64,000 bases of DNA, from positions 103-64,102 of the forward strand of contig NZ_KB891803.1 in NCBI RefSeq assembly GCF_000373565.1. Direction: 5' to 3'. The position numbers and the translations under genes were made by a program. The notes below the pieces were generated by a model. It saw nothing but the letters and a program-made list of their open reading frames with translations, was not told where the DNA came from and searched no databases. Positions 35,360-43,175 of the stretch are shown here, one piece after another; the stretch's first letter is position 1; each line of letters starts with the position of its first letter. Origin of the DNA: Streptomyces sp. HmicA12. Its GTDB lineage: Bacteria > Actinomycetota > Actinomycetes > Streptomycetales > Streptomycetaceae.

Positions 35360-36538
35360 GTGCACCTCGAATACACGCCTGAGCAGCAGCAGTTGCGCAC
35401 CGAGCTGCGCGCCTACTTCGCCGAGCTCGTGCCCGACAACGCCTACGCCCGCTACGAGGACCCGGCCGCCCAGAAACGCTTCTACCGGGAGACGGTGCGC
35501 CGCCTCGGCACGGACGGCTGGCTCGGCGTGGGCTGGCCGAAGGAGTACGGCGGCCGCGGCCTGAGCCCGATGGAACAGTTCATCTTCTTCGACGAGGCCG
35601 CCCAGGCCGGGGTGCCGCTGCCCCTGATGGCGCTCAACACCGTGGGCCCGACGATCATGCAGTTCGGCACGGACGAGCAGAAGGAGTACTTCCTGCCGAG
35701 GATCCTCGCCGGGGAGATCGACTTCGCCATCGGCTACAGCGAACCGGACGCGGGCACCGACCTCGCCGCGCTGAAGACCCGCGCGGTCAGGGACGGCGAC
35801 GACTACGTCGTCGACGGCCAGAAGATCTGGACGACCAACGGCGACACGGCCGACTGGGTGTGGCTGGCCGTCCGCACCGACCCCGACGCCGCGCCCCACA
35901 AGGGCATCACCATGCTCCTCGTGCCGACGTCCGACCCCGGCTACTCGTGCACCGTCATCAACACCCTCGCCTCGCACGACACCACGGCGAGCTACTACGA
36001 GAACATCAGCGTCCCCGTCTCCCGCCGCGTCGGCGACGAGAACAAGGGCTGGCGGCTGATCACCAACCAGCTCAACCACGAACGCGTCACGCTCGCCGCG
36101 CACGGCACGATGGCGATCCGCGCCCTGCACGACGTGCAGCGCTGGGCCATGGAGACCAAGCTCGCCGACGGACGCCGCGTCATCGACCTCGGCTGGGTCA
36201 GGAAGCGCCTCGCGCAGACCCACACCAAGCTCGACGCGATGAAGCTCCTCAACTGGCAGATGGTGAACGCCGTCCAGGAGGGCACCCTCATGCCGCAGGA
36301 CGCCTCCGCCGTGAAGGTCTACGGCTCCGAGGCACGCCGCGACGCGTACGCGTGGCTGATGGAGGTCGTGGGCGCGGCCGGCGCACTGAAGGAGGGGAGC
36401 GCCGGTGCCGTGCTCCACGGCGAACTGGAGCGCGGCTACCGGTCGGCCGTGATCTTCACGTTCGGCGGCGGCAACAACGAGATCCAGCGCGAGATCATCT
36501 CGTGGATCGGACTCGGGATGCCGCGGGTGCGGCGCTGA
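35360..36538 (+). CDS. Acyl-CoA dehydrogenase (FadE type)
   Basis: 392-residue flavoenzyme of the acyl-CoA dehydrogenase family. N-terminal YTPEQQQLRTELRAYFAEL, substrate/FAD loop FAIGYSEPDAGTDLAALKT, and the FAD-binding C-terminus GAAGALKEGSAGAVLHGELE. The position of the usual catalytic Glu near the C-terminus is not obvious, as in subunits of the heteromeric sterol acyl-CoA dehydrogenases. With the KstR-type site upstream, a role in side-chain or ring degradation of sterol-like CoA esters is plausible. GTG 35360 follows GGAGGGG. Confidence 0.85.
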   Translation: MHLEYTPEQQQLRTELRAYFAELVPDNAYARYEDPAAQKRFYRETVRRLGTDGWLGVGWPKEYGGRGLSPMEQFIFFDEAAQAGVPLPLMALNTVGPTIMQFGTDEQKEYFLPRILAGEIDFAIGYSEPDAGTDLAALKTRAVRDGDDYVVDGQKIWTTNGDTADWVWLAVRTDPDAAPHKGITMLLVPTSDPGYSCTVINTLASHDTTASYYENISVPVSRRVGDENKGWRLITNQLNHERVTLAAHGTMAIRALHDVQRWAMETKLADGRRVIDLGWVRKRLAQTHTKLDAMKLLNWQMVNAVQEGTLMPQDASAVKVYGSEARRDAYAWLMEVVGAAGALKEGSAGAVLHGELERGYRSAVIFTFGGGNNEIQREIISWIGLGMPRVRR

Positions 36539-36597
36539 GGCCGCGCGGCGGCACCGTGCATACGGCCTCGCCCGACCGGCACCTGTGTGTGCGGGCG

Positions 36598-36803
36598 CAG
36601 AGGAGGAGGCGGTTCCTGACTGCGGAAGAGCCAGTGCGCTTCACCCGTCCCGCGGCCGATCCGCTGTTCGAATCGGCTGCGGAGGCCTGCGGGCCGGACA
36701 CGATTGCTCGCGTGCTCACCGGTGCCGAAGGCGACGGTGCGATTCCGCCCTTCCGGCCGACAGCATCGCGTCGGTGATCGGGCGGATCGTGCGGCAGCGC
36801 TGA
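36598..36803 (+). pseudogene. Remnant of a CheB-type methylesterase
   Basis: The plus strand reads RFTRPAADPLFESAAEACGP and then IARVLTGAEGDGA up to 36741, the conserved C-terminal core of CheB-like methylesterases. The usual continuation (AAGLRAIK...) is missing. One base out of frame, ALPADSIASVIGRIVRQR-stop (36744-36803) looks like the natural end of such a protein. N-terminus and middle are therefore deleted and the frame is broken at about 36741. No other chemotaxis-like gene is nearby; the rest of the gap to 37020 holds no gene. Confidence 0.55.
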
Positions 36804-37020
36804 TGCTGCCGAGCAGGCCTGGCGCCATGCCCGCCCTCCGCGGAGGAACGAGAAGCCGCCATGTGGCTCATCGGCCGACCCTGGCCGGGTGGCCCGGCCC
36901 TGGGTGGCGTCCCTGCTGGATGGCGCTGAGCGTGATCGGCCTGCGGGTGAGGCGACTTCGGCGAGACCGAAGAGACCACCGGCGCGCGGAGCGCATCGAA
37001 GCGGTACCGGGTCCGCACGC

Positions 37021-37320
37021 TCAACTCCTGGGCAACAGCGGCCCAAGCGGCCCGAGATCGAGGTTCAGGTCCTCGGGGCGCAGGTCATAGCGTTCCGTGA
37101 GTTCAGCCATGCGGTCCTCCAGGAGCATCAGGGTCAGACCGATCCGCTCCTCCTGGTCCTCCGTCAGGTCGCCGGTGTCGAATCGGCGGACGGCCTGACG
37201 TTCCATGAGCTGGCGCAACAGCTCCACCACGGTGAGGACCAGCTTCATCAGATCGCGCTCGACGGTGTCGGGTTCCAGCTCGATACGTCGGCGTTCTTGT
37301 TCGCGGCCAGGGCTGGTCAT
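37021..37320 (-). CDS. gvpK: Gas vesicle protein GvpK
   Basis: 99-residue GvpK, an accessory protein of gas-vesicle assembly. The family core is clear (LEPDTVERDLMKLVLTVVELLRQLMERQAVRRFD, then LTEDQEERIGLTLMLLEDRM). It ends in PEDLNLDLGPLGPLLP, the usual GvpK tail. It is the last gene of the ten-gene cluster and overlaps gvpS by four bases. Role: assembly/widening of the protein shell, known from other gas-vesicle systems. Confidence 0.93.
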   Translation of the reverse strand: MTSPGREQERRRIELEPDTVERDLMKLVLTVVELLRQLMERQAVRRFDTGDLTEDQEERIGLTLMLLEDRMAELTERYDLRPEDLNLDLGPLGPLLPRS

Positions 37321-37505
37321 GACAACTCCGGCCAGGGGGAGGGTACTTGCTCATTCACGGAACTGATGAGGGCGTTCAGGTCGATGCGCACGAGGTCGAC
37401 GTCCGCGATACGCAAGGTGATGTCGCCGGCCAGGACGACCCCGCCCGCCAGCAGCCGGTCGAGAAGGTCCACCAAGGCGATCTCACGCCGCTCGACCACC
37501 GTCAT
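37317..37505 (-). CDS. gvpS: Gas vesicle protein GvpS (short GvpA/J-type)
   Basis: 62-residue protein of the GvpA/GvpJ family (IALVDLLDRLLAGGVVLAGD, ITLRIADVDLVRIDLNALIS). It carries the core alpha-beta-beta-alpha unit of the shell protein with almost no extension. In Streptomyces clusters this position is gvpS. Overlaps gvpL and gvpK by four bases on either side. Confidence 0.88.
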   Translation of the reverse strand: MTVVERREIALVDLLDRLLAGGVVLAGDITLRIADVDLVRIDLNALISSVNEQVPSPWPELS

Positions 37506-38281
37506 CGTGCCTCCTCGCCGTTGTCGCCGGCCATGTCGGTGAAGGAGTATCCGGCCCAGGGGCCGGTGAGTTCGACGCGCAGCCCCGGCTCACCGTTCTT
37601 CAGCGCGCCGACCTGCTCCCCGAACTGCTCCGCCGCCTCACGATCCACCAGGTAGGACGCGTTGAGGATGTTGCGGCCCTCGGTCCGGGCGAGTTCCGGG
37701 CTCTGTGGGGTGTGCGTCCGAGTGGCGACGGAACTTCCCGTCAGCCCTTCGTGCAGCTGTTGCGAGAAACGCTCGGCACGCCGCAGGGCCGCCTCACCGG
37801 CGGTGCGTTCGGCGCGGCGCCGACGCAGGTAGTCCCGGCCCGAGGCGGCGGAGCCGGTGGCCTTCTCGGGATCGGCCTGGTCCGCGTACACCTTGACGCC
37901 CCACTCGAGCCGCCCGGCGAGCCGGTCGAGACCGGCCCGGAAGCGGGCACCTTCCTGCTCCGGCATCGCCCGTACACCGCTGTCGTCGCGGATGACGGTG
38001 GCCAACCGGAGGGGGAGCGGGCCGGTGACCGTGGCAAGGGCGGCGATCACGTTCTGGTGGGCGCGAGCCGTCACGGCGAGCCACTCCAGATCCTCCAGAT
38101 GGGCGCGGGGCGGCGCCTCGGCGAAATCCCGCTCCGGCACGTGCGCGACGACCGCGACGAGCCCGTCGTGCTCCAGCTGCCGGGGCCGGGTGCCTGCGGC
38201 ACCGACAAGTTCTGCCTGAAGCGGAGCGGTGAGTGGTCGGCAGACGGCGTACACGTACCGCAGGTCGTCCATCGACGTCAT
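37502..38281 (-). CDS. gvpL: Gas vesicle protein GvpL (GvpF/L family)
   Basis: 259-residue GvpF/GvpL-family protein. It has the N-terminal ferredoxin-like domain (RYVYAVCRPLTAPLQAELVG, VAVVAHVPERDFAEA, HQNVIAALATVTGPLPLRLATV) and a helical middle (ARFRAGLDRLAGRLEWGVKV ... YLRRRRAERTAGEAALRRAE). The closing domain is LNASYLVDREAAEQFGEQVG ... LTGPWAGYSFTDM. ATG 38281 overlaps the gvpJ stop. An accessory, chaperone-like component in other species. Confidence 0.92.
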   Translation of the reverse strand: MTSMDDLRYVYAVCRPLTAPLQAELVGAAGTRPRQLEHDGLVAVVAHVPERDFAEAPPRAHLEDLEWLAVTARAHQNVIAALATVTGPLPLRLATVIRDDSGVRAMPEQEGARFRAGLDRLAGRLEWGVKVYADQADPEKATGSAASGRDYLRRRRAERTAGEAALRRAERFSQQLHEGLTGSSVATRTHTPQSPELARTEGRNILNASYLVDREAAEQFGEQVGALKNGEPGLRVELTGPWAGYSFTDMAGDNGEEAR

Positions 38282-38610
38282 GACGGGCCCTTCTCCCTCT
38301 CTCCCCGGAATTCCTCCAGCTCGACCAGGCGCTCTTTCAACTCGGCGTTCTCGCGAGCGAGTTCCCGGCGCCGGGCACCCGACGACAGGGCTGGATCGTC
38401 CTCCCACCAGTCGATGCCCATCTCCTTCGCCTTGTCGATCGAGGCCACGATCAGGCGCAACTTGATGGTGAGCAGTTCGATGTCGAGCAGGTTGATCCGG
38501 ATGTCACCCGCGATGACGATCCCCTTGTCGAGGACGCGCTCCAGGATGTCGGCGAGGTTGGCCCCGCCATCACTTCGGTACGGATCGGGGAAACCGCTCG
38601 CGGTGGTCAT
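38278..38610 (-). CDS. gvpJ: Gas vesicle protein GvpJ (GvpA-like)
   Basis: 110-residue GvpA-family protein. The core NLADILERVLDKGIVIAGDI and RINLLDIELLTIKLRLIVAS is strongly conserved. A charged helical tail (REL-ARENAELKERLVELEEFR) follows. Probably a minor shell or nucleation component. Overlaps its neighbours by four bases. Confidence 0.92.
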   Translation of the reverse strand: MTTASGFPDPYRSDGGANLADILERVLDKGIVIAGDIRINLLDIELLTIKLRLIVASIDKAKEMGIDWWEDDPALSSGARRRELARENAELKERLVELEEFRGEREKGPS

Positions 38611-39770
38611 CGGCGGGCTCCGCTCACGGCACGGCGACGCCGCGGCGCCGGCTCCTCCTCCTTCTCCTCCTCGGGCTGGTCCTCGTACCGATCCTCTTCT
38701 TCCTCGTCCTCGTACCGCTCCGGCTCCTCGTCGTCCTCGAACTCCTCGAAATGCTCCGCGTCGTCGGCTTCGTAGTAGGAGCCCTCCTGGCCCTCGTCCT
38801 CGGTCTCGGCATCCTCCGGCTCGGCGTTCTCGTCGCGGCGCTCTTCCTCCTCGTACGCGCCCTCGTCCTCGTCCGCCTCGCCCTCGAACCCGTCCGACGG
38901 CGTACCGCTGTCCTCCTGCGTCCGCTGTTCCTCCTCGGCCACGGCGTCCTCATGACTGGTGACGACCTCACCGTCACGGATCTCCCCGCGCCAGCCGTCA
39001 CTCGCCTCACCGCGCAGCGTCACGAAGCGGGCGTAGTGCTTGAGGTCGAGACGCGCCCTGCGGCCCTGGGCACGCCAGATGTTGCCCGTCCTCTCGAACA
39101 GACCCTTGGGGTAGTACTCGATGACCAGCAGCACCCGGGTCAGCTGGTCGGCGAGCCGGTGAAAGGACACGACGCCCTTGGTCGTGCCCTTGGCGCCCTC
39201 CGATGTCCAGGAGATCCGGTCGTCGGCCACCTGCTCGGTGGTGTGAGCCTTCCAACTCCGGCTGGACCAGAAGACCTTGAGCTGCCAGTCGGAGGTCACG
39301 TCGTCGGCGCGGTTCGCGTTCTTGACACCCCGCGCGAACGTGGAGAACTCCTGATACTGCGTCCACTGGTCGTACGCGGTCCGCAGATCGACGCCCACGT
39401 CGATGAACTCCATGATGACGGTGGGCTTCTTCCCGGCGCCGCTCTTGCGCTTGCCCTTGCCGCCGAGGTTCTTGAACGCTCCGACGACGTTGTCCTTGAG
39501 GTGGCTCGCGCCCAGCTCGACGGCGCTGCGCAGCGGGCCCTTGCCTTCGGCGATCTTGCGGCCGCCGTCGAGCGCGAGCTTGGCGAAGCCCGGGCTGTTG
39601 CCCTCGGCGATGTCGTTCAGCTTGACCGTCGTCTCGCCCAGCTTGCGGCCCGTACCGACGAGTATCCGTTCGGCCTGCGCCATCAGATAGCTCTGCAGTT
39701 CGGATTTGAGATGGTCGGCGGCCTGGCTCTTGGCGATGCCGTTGAGCGCCTTGGTCGGGGAGTCAGCCAC
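38607..39770 (-). CDS. gvpZ: Gas vesicle locus protein GvpZ: SRPBCC domain with acidic tail
   Basis: 387-residue protein at the gvpZ position of the Streptomyces cluster. A helical N-terminus (~130 residues) and a basic linker (GKGKRKSGAGKK) lead to a SRPBCC/polyketide-cyclase-like domain (~145-285: IMEFIDVGVDLRTAYDQWTQ, FSTFARGVKNANRADD, RLDLKHYARFVTLRGE). The last ~100 residues are almost only Glu/Asp with a few Tyr and Arg. GTG 39770 is chosen because GGGAGG lies 8 bases upstream; GTG 39776 is alternative. The extreme acidic tail suggests a solvating or chaperone role; function unproven. Confidence 0.82.
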   Translation of the reverse strand: MADSPTKALNGIAKSQAADHLKSELQSYLMAQAERILVGTGRKLGETTVKLNDIAEGNSPGFAKLALDGGRKIAEGKGPLRSAVELGASHLKDNVVGAFKNLGGKGKRKSGAGKKPTVIMEFIDVGVDLRTAYDQWTQYQEFSTFARGVKNANRADDVTSDWQLKVFWSSRSWKAHTTEQVADDRISWTSEGAKGTTKGVVSFHRLADQLTRVLLVIEYYPKGLFERTGNIWRAQGRRARLDLKHYARFVTLRGEASDGWRGEIRDGEVVTSHEDAVAEEEQRTQEDSGTPSDGFEGEADEDEGAYEEEERRDENAEPEDAETEDEGQEGSYYEADDAEHFEEFEDDEEPERYEDEEEEDRYEDQPEEEKEEEPAPRRRRAVSGARR

Positions 39771-40449
39771 GGCCACGGCCTCCCTTCGAGGCGCGGGTCG
39801 CGCTGCCCGCGGTCTTCGGGGCGGTCCGGGTCGCCTTTTTGGCGCCGTTGGCCGCAGCCTTGTCCGCCGCGGGCCGCTTGGCGGCGTCCTTCTTGGCTGG
39901 TGCCCTCTTCGTCGCGGAGCTGCGCGCGCCTCCGCCACGGCCGGGACGGCTGCGGTCCTCGCGGTCGTCGCCCGTTTCATCGGAGTTCCGGGCCGGGGCA
40001 CGGTCGTCCTCGTAGCGAGCCTCGTCCTCGTACCGATCGTCGGACGGCTCGTCGTCACGGTCACGGCCGCGGCCCGTCACGAGTCCCGTCGCCCGCTCTC
40101 CCGCGTCACGCACGTCGTCGACATCCGGGGAGACTCCCGCGATGCGGTCCTGCACGCCCTGGGTGCGGCTGTGCAGGCGGCCGGCGAGGCCCTCGATCTG
40201 CCGCTCGACCAGCGCGCCCGTCGCCGCGGTCCCGACGCCGCGAAGATCCTGTCGGAGCTGGTCGCCGATCTCCTTGAACTGGGGATTGTTCTCCAGCTGT
40301 GTTGTCACCAGATCGGCGATGGCGCGCGGGCTCAACTTCAGCCGTTTGCCCGCGACCATCGTGCCGACGGCGAACGCCAGTTTCATCTTCTTCGTACGTC
40401 CGAGGACGTAACCGGCCCCTACCGCGAGGCCGAGCGCTGCTCGGTTCAC
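39763..40449 (-). CDS. gvpY: Gas vesicle locus protein GvpY, basic tail
   Basis: 228-residue protein at the gvpY position. The N-terminus is a short amphipathic or membrane-associated stretch (ALGLAVGAGYVLGRTKKMKL, FAVGTMVAGKRL), then a helical segment (IADLVTTQLENNPQFKEIGD). The tail goes from acidic (DDEPSDDRYEDEARYEDD) to Lys/Ala-rich histone-like repeats (AKKDAAKRPAADKAAANGAK). Start GTG 40449 overlaps the gvpG stop. Opposite charge to GvpZ suggests the two could interact. Confidence 0.8.
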   Translation of the reverse strand: MNRAALGLAVGAGYVLGRTKKMKLAFAVGTMVAGKRLKLSPRAIADLVTTQLENNPQFKEIGDQLRQDLRGVGTAATGALVERQIEGLAGRLHSRTQGVQDRIAGVSPDVDDVRDAGERATGLVTGRGRDRDDEPSDDRYEDEARYEDDRAPARNSDETGDDREDRSRPGRGGGARSSATKRAPAKKDAAKRPAADKAAANGAKKATRTAPKTAGSATRASKGGRGRG

Positions 40450-40670
40450 TTTCCCTCCAGCCGATCGAGGAGCTCGTCCTCGATACGGTCGAATGTGGTC
40501 TGGTCGATTTCGCCCGACGTCAACTGCTCTTCGAGCCTTGCCAGTTCGGCGCGAATCACCGCCGGGTCGTAGTACTGCCGCTCGGCCTCCGTGAGTACCT
40601 GCCTCATCACCCACAGCGACCCGCGCACCGGCGCCAGCGGCAGCAGCGCAACCTCCGTGATCAACCCCAC
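40446..40670 (-). CDS. gvpG: Gas vesicle protein GvpG
   Basis: 74-residue GvpG. A hydrophobic start (LITEVALLPLAPVRGSLWVM) is followed by the conserved helix RQVLTEAERQYYDPAVIRAE and GEIDQTTFDRIEDELLDRL. Start GTG 40670 gives the family N-terminus; the frame upstream is antisense noise within gvpF. Accessory protein in assembly. Confidence 0.88.
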   Translation of the reverse strand: MGLITEVALLPLAPVRGSLWVMRQVLTEAERQYYDPAVIRAELARLEEQLTSGEIDQTTFDRIEDELLDRLEGK

Positions 40671-40674
40671 GGGA

Positions 40675-41421
40675 TCACCCGGTCTCCGCCGGCTCCGCCG
40701 GGCCCGGCTCCACGAAGCTGTACGGCGGCAGTGGGCCATTGGCGGTCAGGACGAGATGCGGATGGGACCGGCGTACGTCCTCCAGCGCGGAGACGAAGTG
40801 CTCGGCGGCCTTCCTGTCGACGAGGAACGAGACGTTGGCGAGCCAGCCTGTGCTGTCCGGTCCCGTCGACACCGCCTCCGCCGCCGGGGCCAGCAGATGC
40901 TGCAGCTCGACGGCGTCCTCCGCCTCGCGGGCCTGCACCGCGGCCACGACCATCTCGCCGAGTCGTAGCCGGTCCTCATAACTGCCCCCACCGGCCTGCC
41001 GATTGGCCTCGGCCAAGGTGCGCAGATCGGAGTCCTCGGTCATCACCAGGTGCAGCACAGCCTCTTCGTCATGCTGCGCCTTGACGTTGTACTCGACCTT
41101 GCCCTCCAGCGCCCGCAGTCGTTCCTGATAGTGCTCGGAGCGCTCGGCGAGCACGGCAGCGACCGCCTGGTCGTCGGGGGCGAGGCTGCCGAACCGCATC
41201 GGCAGCACAGCGCCGCCACCCGCCTCGGACAGTACGTTCTGGTGGGCGAGCAGATCGCGGCGCTTGGGCCGCAGATCGTCGGGGGCGTCGCTGATGATCG
41301 CCGCCAGGGGGCCCTGCTTGACGAGCCGTATCTCGCGCGAGGGTTCGCCGACGCCGCCCATTCCGTCGGGCAGTGAGGGGTGCTCCACGCTCGCTATGCC
41401 GTAGATGTACGTGCTGCTCAC
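40675..41421 (-). CDS. gvpF: Gas vesicle protein GvpF (GvpF/L family)
   Basis: 248-residue GvpF. TYIYGIASVEHPSLPDGMGG, LAAIISDAPDDLRPKRRDLL, AHQNVLSEAGGGAVLPMRFG and the second domain (WLANVSFLVDRKAAEHFVSA, LTANGPLPPYSFVEPG) match the family throughout. GTG 41421 overlaps the gvpA stop (GTGA). Related to GvpL downstream; the pair arose by duplication. Confidence 0.92.
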   Translation of the reverse strand: MSSTYIYGIASVEHPSLPDGMGGVGEPSREIRLVKQGPLAAIISDAPDDLRPKRRDLLAHQNVLSEAGGGAVLPMRFGSLAPDDQAVAAVLAERSEHYQERLRALEGKVEYNVKAQHDEEAVLHLVMTEDSDLRTLAEANRQAGGGSYEDRLRLGEMVVAAVQAREAEDAVELQHLLAPAAEAVSTGPDSTGWLANVSFLVDRKAAEHFVSALEDVRRSHPHLVLTANGPLPPYSFVEPGPAEPAETG

Positions 41422-41840
41422 TCCGACTCCTCCCCCCGGCGGCTCGGGGCGGCCCGGCGGGTGCGCTTCGGCTCGGCCTGGCCCTCCTCGCGGGCCTGCT
41501 TGAAGGCGTCGGAGACGGTCTGCGCGGCTCCGGACAGCGCGCCCTTGGTCTTTCCGCGGGCACCCGACTCGGTGACTTCGCCCAGGAGGTCGGGCAGGCC
41601 CGGGTTGCGGTGCGGACCCGCCTCCAGGTCGAGCCGGTTGCACGCCTCCGCGAAGCGGAGATACGTGTCGACGCTGGCAACGACGACGCGGACGTCGATC
41701 TTCAGGATCTCGATCCCGACCAGGGATACGCGGACGAAGGCGTCGATGACGAGGCCGCGGTCCAACACGAGTTCGAGTACGTCGTACAGTCCGCTGGTGC
41801 CGCCACCGCCACCTGATTGCTGTGCGGGGACAACGGTCAT
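41418..41840 (-). CDS. gvpA: Major gas vesicle structural protein GvpA, long C-terminus
   Basis: 140-residue GvpA-family protein, second in the operon where the main shell protein belongs. The core GLYDVLELVLDRGLVIDAFV, RVSLVGIEILKIDVRVVVAS and VDTYLRFAEACNRLDLE is present. Typical GvpA is ~70-75 residues; here a 65-residue basic extension (GARGKTKGALSGAAQTVSDA ... KRTRRAAPSRRGEESE) follows. The extension would project from the shell or block normal packing. ATG 41840. Confidence 0.9.
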   Translation of the reverse strand: MTVVPAQQSGGGGGTSGLYDVLELVLDRGLVIDAFVRVSLVGIEILKIDVRVVVASVDTYLRFAEACNRLDLEAGPHRNPGLPDLLGEVTESGARGKTKGALSGAAQTVSDAFKQAREEGQAEPKRTRRAAPSRRGEESE

Positions 41841-41886
41841 GAAGCTGTTCCTCCCTGCTCTGTGTCTGTGTGGAAAGGGGGGTCGC

Positions 41887-42216
41887 CTACCGGCCGCCGG
41901 CCTTGTGGGGCTCGGACCGCCCTCGTTCGTAGCGGCGGATGCGCCGGTAGGCCGTGAGCACGCCTTGCGGATCCAGACTCACGCGGTAGCTCGCCAACAG
42001 GCTCATGGTGTCGGGGACGCGGGCCACTTCGAGAACCTCGATCTCCAACTCCCAGCCCTCGGGGGTCCGTTCGAAGGACGACACGCTCTCCGCGGTCATG
42101 CCGGTGAACTCCGCCAGCTGGGCACGTGCGTCGCGCAGTACCTGCATCGGGCTCGGCGTGTTTCTCACATCGTCAGGCGATTCATCGTTTTGTTCGTTCT
42201 TCCTCGTATTCGTCAT
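41887..42216 (-). CDS. gvpO: Gas vesicle protein GvpO
   Basis: 109-residue GvpO, first gene of the cluster. After a charged leader, the domain VLRDARAQLAEFTGMTAESV, EGWELEIEVLEVARVPDTM and LASYRVSLDPQGVLTAYRRI matches the family (RRYER close). GvpO regulates or assists gas-vesicle production in haloarchaea. ATG 42216 has GAGGA upstream; GTG 42231 is an in-frame alternative. An inverted repeat lies 30-61 bases upstream. Confidence 0.9.
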   Translation of the reverse strand: MTNTRKNEQNDESPDDVRNTPSPMQVLRDARAQLAEFTGMTAESVSSFERTPEGWELEIEVLEVARVPDTMSLLASYRVSLDPQGVLTAYRRIRRYERGRSEPHKAGGR

Positions 42217-42245
42217 GGCATCCTCGTTCACCGAGTCACCTCACG

Positions 42246-42277
42246 AGCACTGGCCAAACCTGCAACTCCCCAGTGCT
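42246..42277. promoter_or_regulatory. Inverted repeat ahead of gvpO
   Basis: AGCACTGG (42246-42253) and CCAGTGCT (42270-42277) are perfect inverted arms with a 16-base centre. They lie just upstream of gvpO, where the operon's promoter or 5' leader must be. Candidate operator or leader hairpin. Confidence 0.5.
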
Positions 42278-42789
42278 GTAGGCGCATTGGTTCGCCGGGG
42301 CGGCGGTTGGAGCGGTCGGAGGGGCGGCAGAGGTCCGTGCCGGTCGCCGGAGGTCTTGGTGACCGTGCCCTGTGCGGTACGCCGACTGACCGATGCGGTG
42401 AGGATCCGCGGCGTGGCGCAAGGCGGGTGGAGAGCACTGATTGGCGCGGCGCGGGGCGAGCGCCTTGTGTCGGGGAGCGGCTGGGACCCTGCATCTGGGG
42501 TTGCTGCCTCACAGCCATGGACGGCGCCGTGACGGCTGGAGCCTTCCCGAAAGGTGGGAGATCCTGCGAAGTCGCGTTCATGGCAGGAGCCACCGTGACG
42601 CTGTGCTCCGTTCCGGGTCGCTCGGCACGGGGTGACGACCGCCCTGTGCCGAGCGTTCCGGCGGGGGTGCCACTCCATGCGCGCGTACGCACGTGAGCCC
42701 CCGCCACACATCGAGTCCAGGAGGACCCACTGTGCGACAGGGGTCCGGGGAGCCGGGATGCCGTTGCCGAGCGGGGCACGCGGACGGGC
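42278..42789. other. Gene-free stretch upstream of the gas vesicle operon
   Basis: No frame on either strand here has convincing Streptomyces codon bias together with a ribosome-binding site. G+C content is lower and more even than in flanking genes. It should hold the gas-vesicle promoter, but I could not identify -35/-10 boxes with confidence. Confidence 0.5.
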
Positions 42790-43140
42790 TCAGGCCTCCG
42801 GTGGCTGAGGCGGCATCGGAGGAGCCGTGGGCACGGCCGGCTTCTCCTCGCGCGCCGCAGTGCGCAAGGCGTACGCCGCGACGCCCAGCACCACGGCGAT
42901 CACGAGCGCCGCTGCCCAGTCCGGCATGCCGAGTGCCAGCACGAGCCCGAGCGCGAGGGACACCGCCGCCCCGGCGTAGAGGGCGGCCGCTGCCGCACCC
43001 GAGTACAGCGCTGCTTTGCGCCGCCGTTTGCGCGTGCTTTCCCGTACGGCCTGGGCCAGTTCGGCCCGGAGCGCCTCCCGGACAGCCCGCGTGACCTGTC
43101 CGGTCAGTTCGTCGGTCAGTCGTTGGTCGATGCGTTCCAT
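42790..43140 (-). CDS. Phage-holin-like (DUF1469-type) small membrane protein
   Basis: 116-residue protein. A charged helical N-terminus (LTDELTGQVTRAVREALRAE) is followed by two membrane segments (ALYSGAAAAALYAGAAVSLA; ALGLVLALGMPDWAAALVIA and following) and a Pro-rich tail. The layout is that of the actinobacterial holin-superfamily III/DUF1469 proteins, here envelope rather than phage genes. ATG 43140 is favoured; a start at 43224 would add 28 residues. A SigB-like promoter ends just before 43140. Confidence 0.65.
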   Translation of the reverse strand: MERIDQRLTDELTGQVTRAVREALRAELAQAVRESTRKRRRKAALYSGAAAAALYAGAAVSLALGLVLALGMPDWAAALVIAVVLGVAAYALRTAAREEKPAVPTAPPMPPQPPEA

Positions 43141-43150
43141 GGGCCCCCGG

Positions 43151-43175
43151 GTACCCAAGGGTCGGACGTCGTAAC
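43151..43175 (-). promoter_or_regulatory. SigB-type promoter candidate for holin-like gene
   Basis: Reading leftward, GTTAC (43175-43171), 14 bases, then GGGTAC (43156-43151): a close match to the stress-sigma pattern GTTT-N14-16-GGGTA. The start point would lie within a few bases of ATG 43140, implying a leaderless message. Confidence 0.4.
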
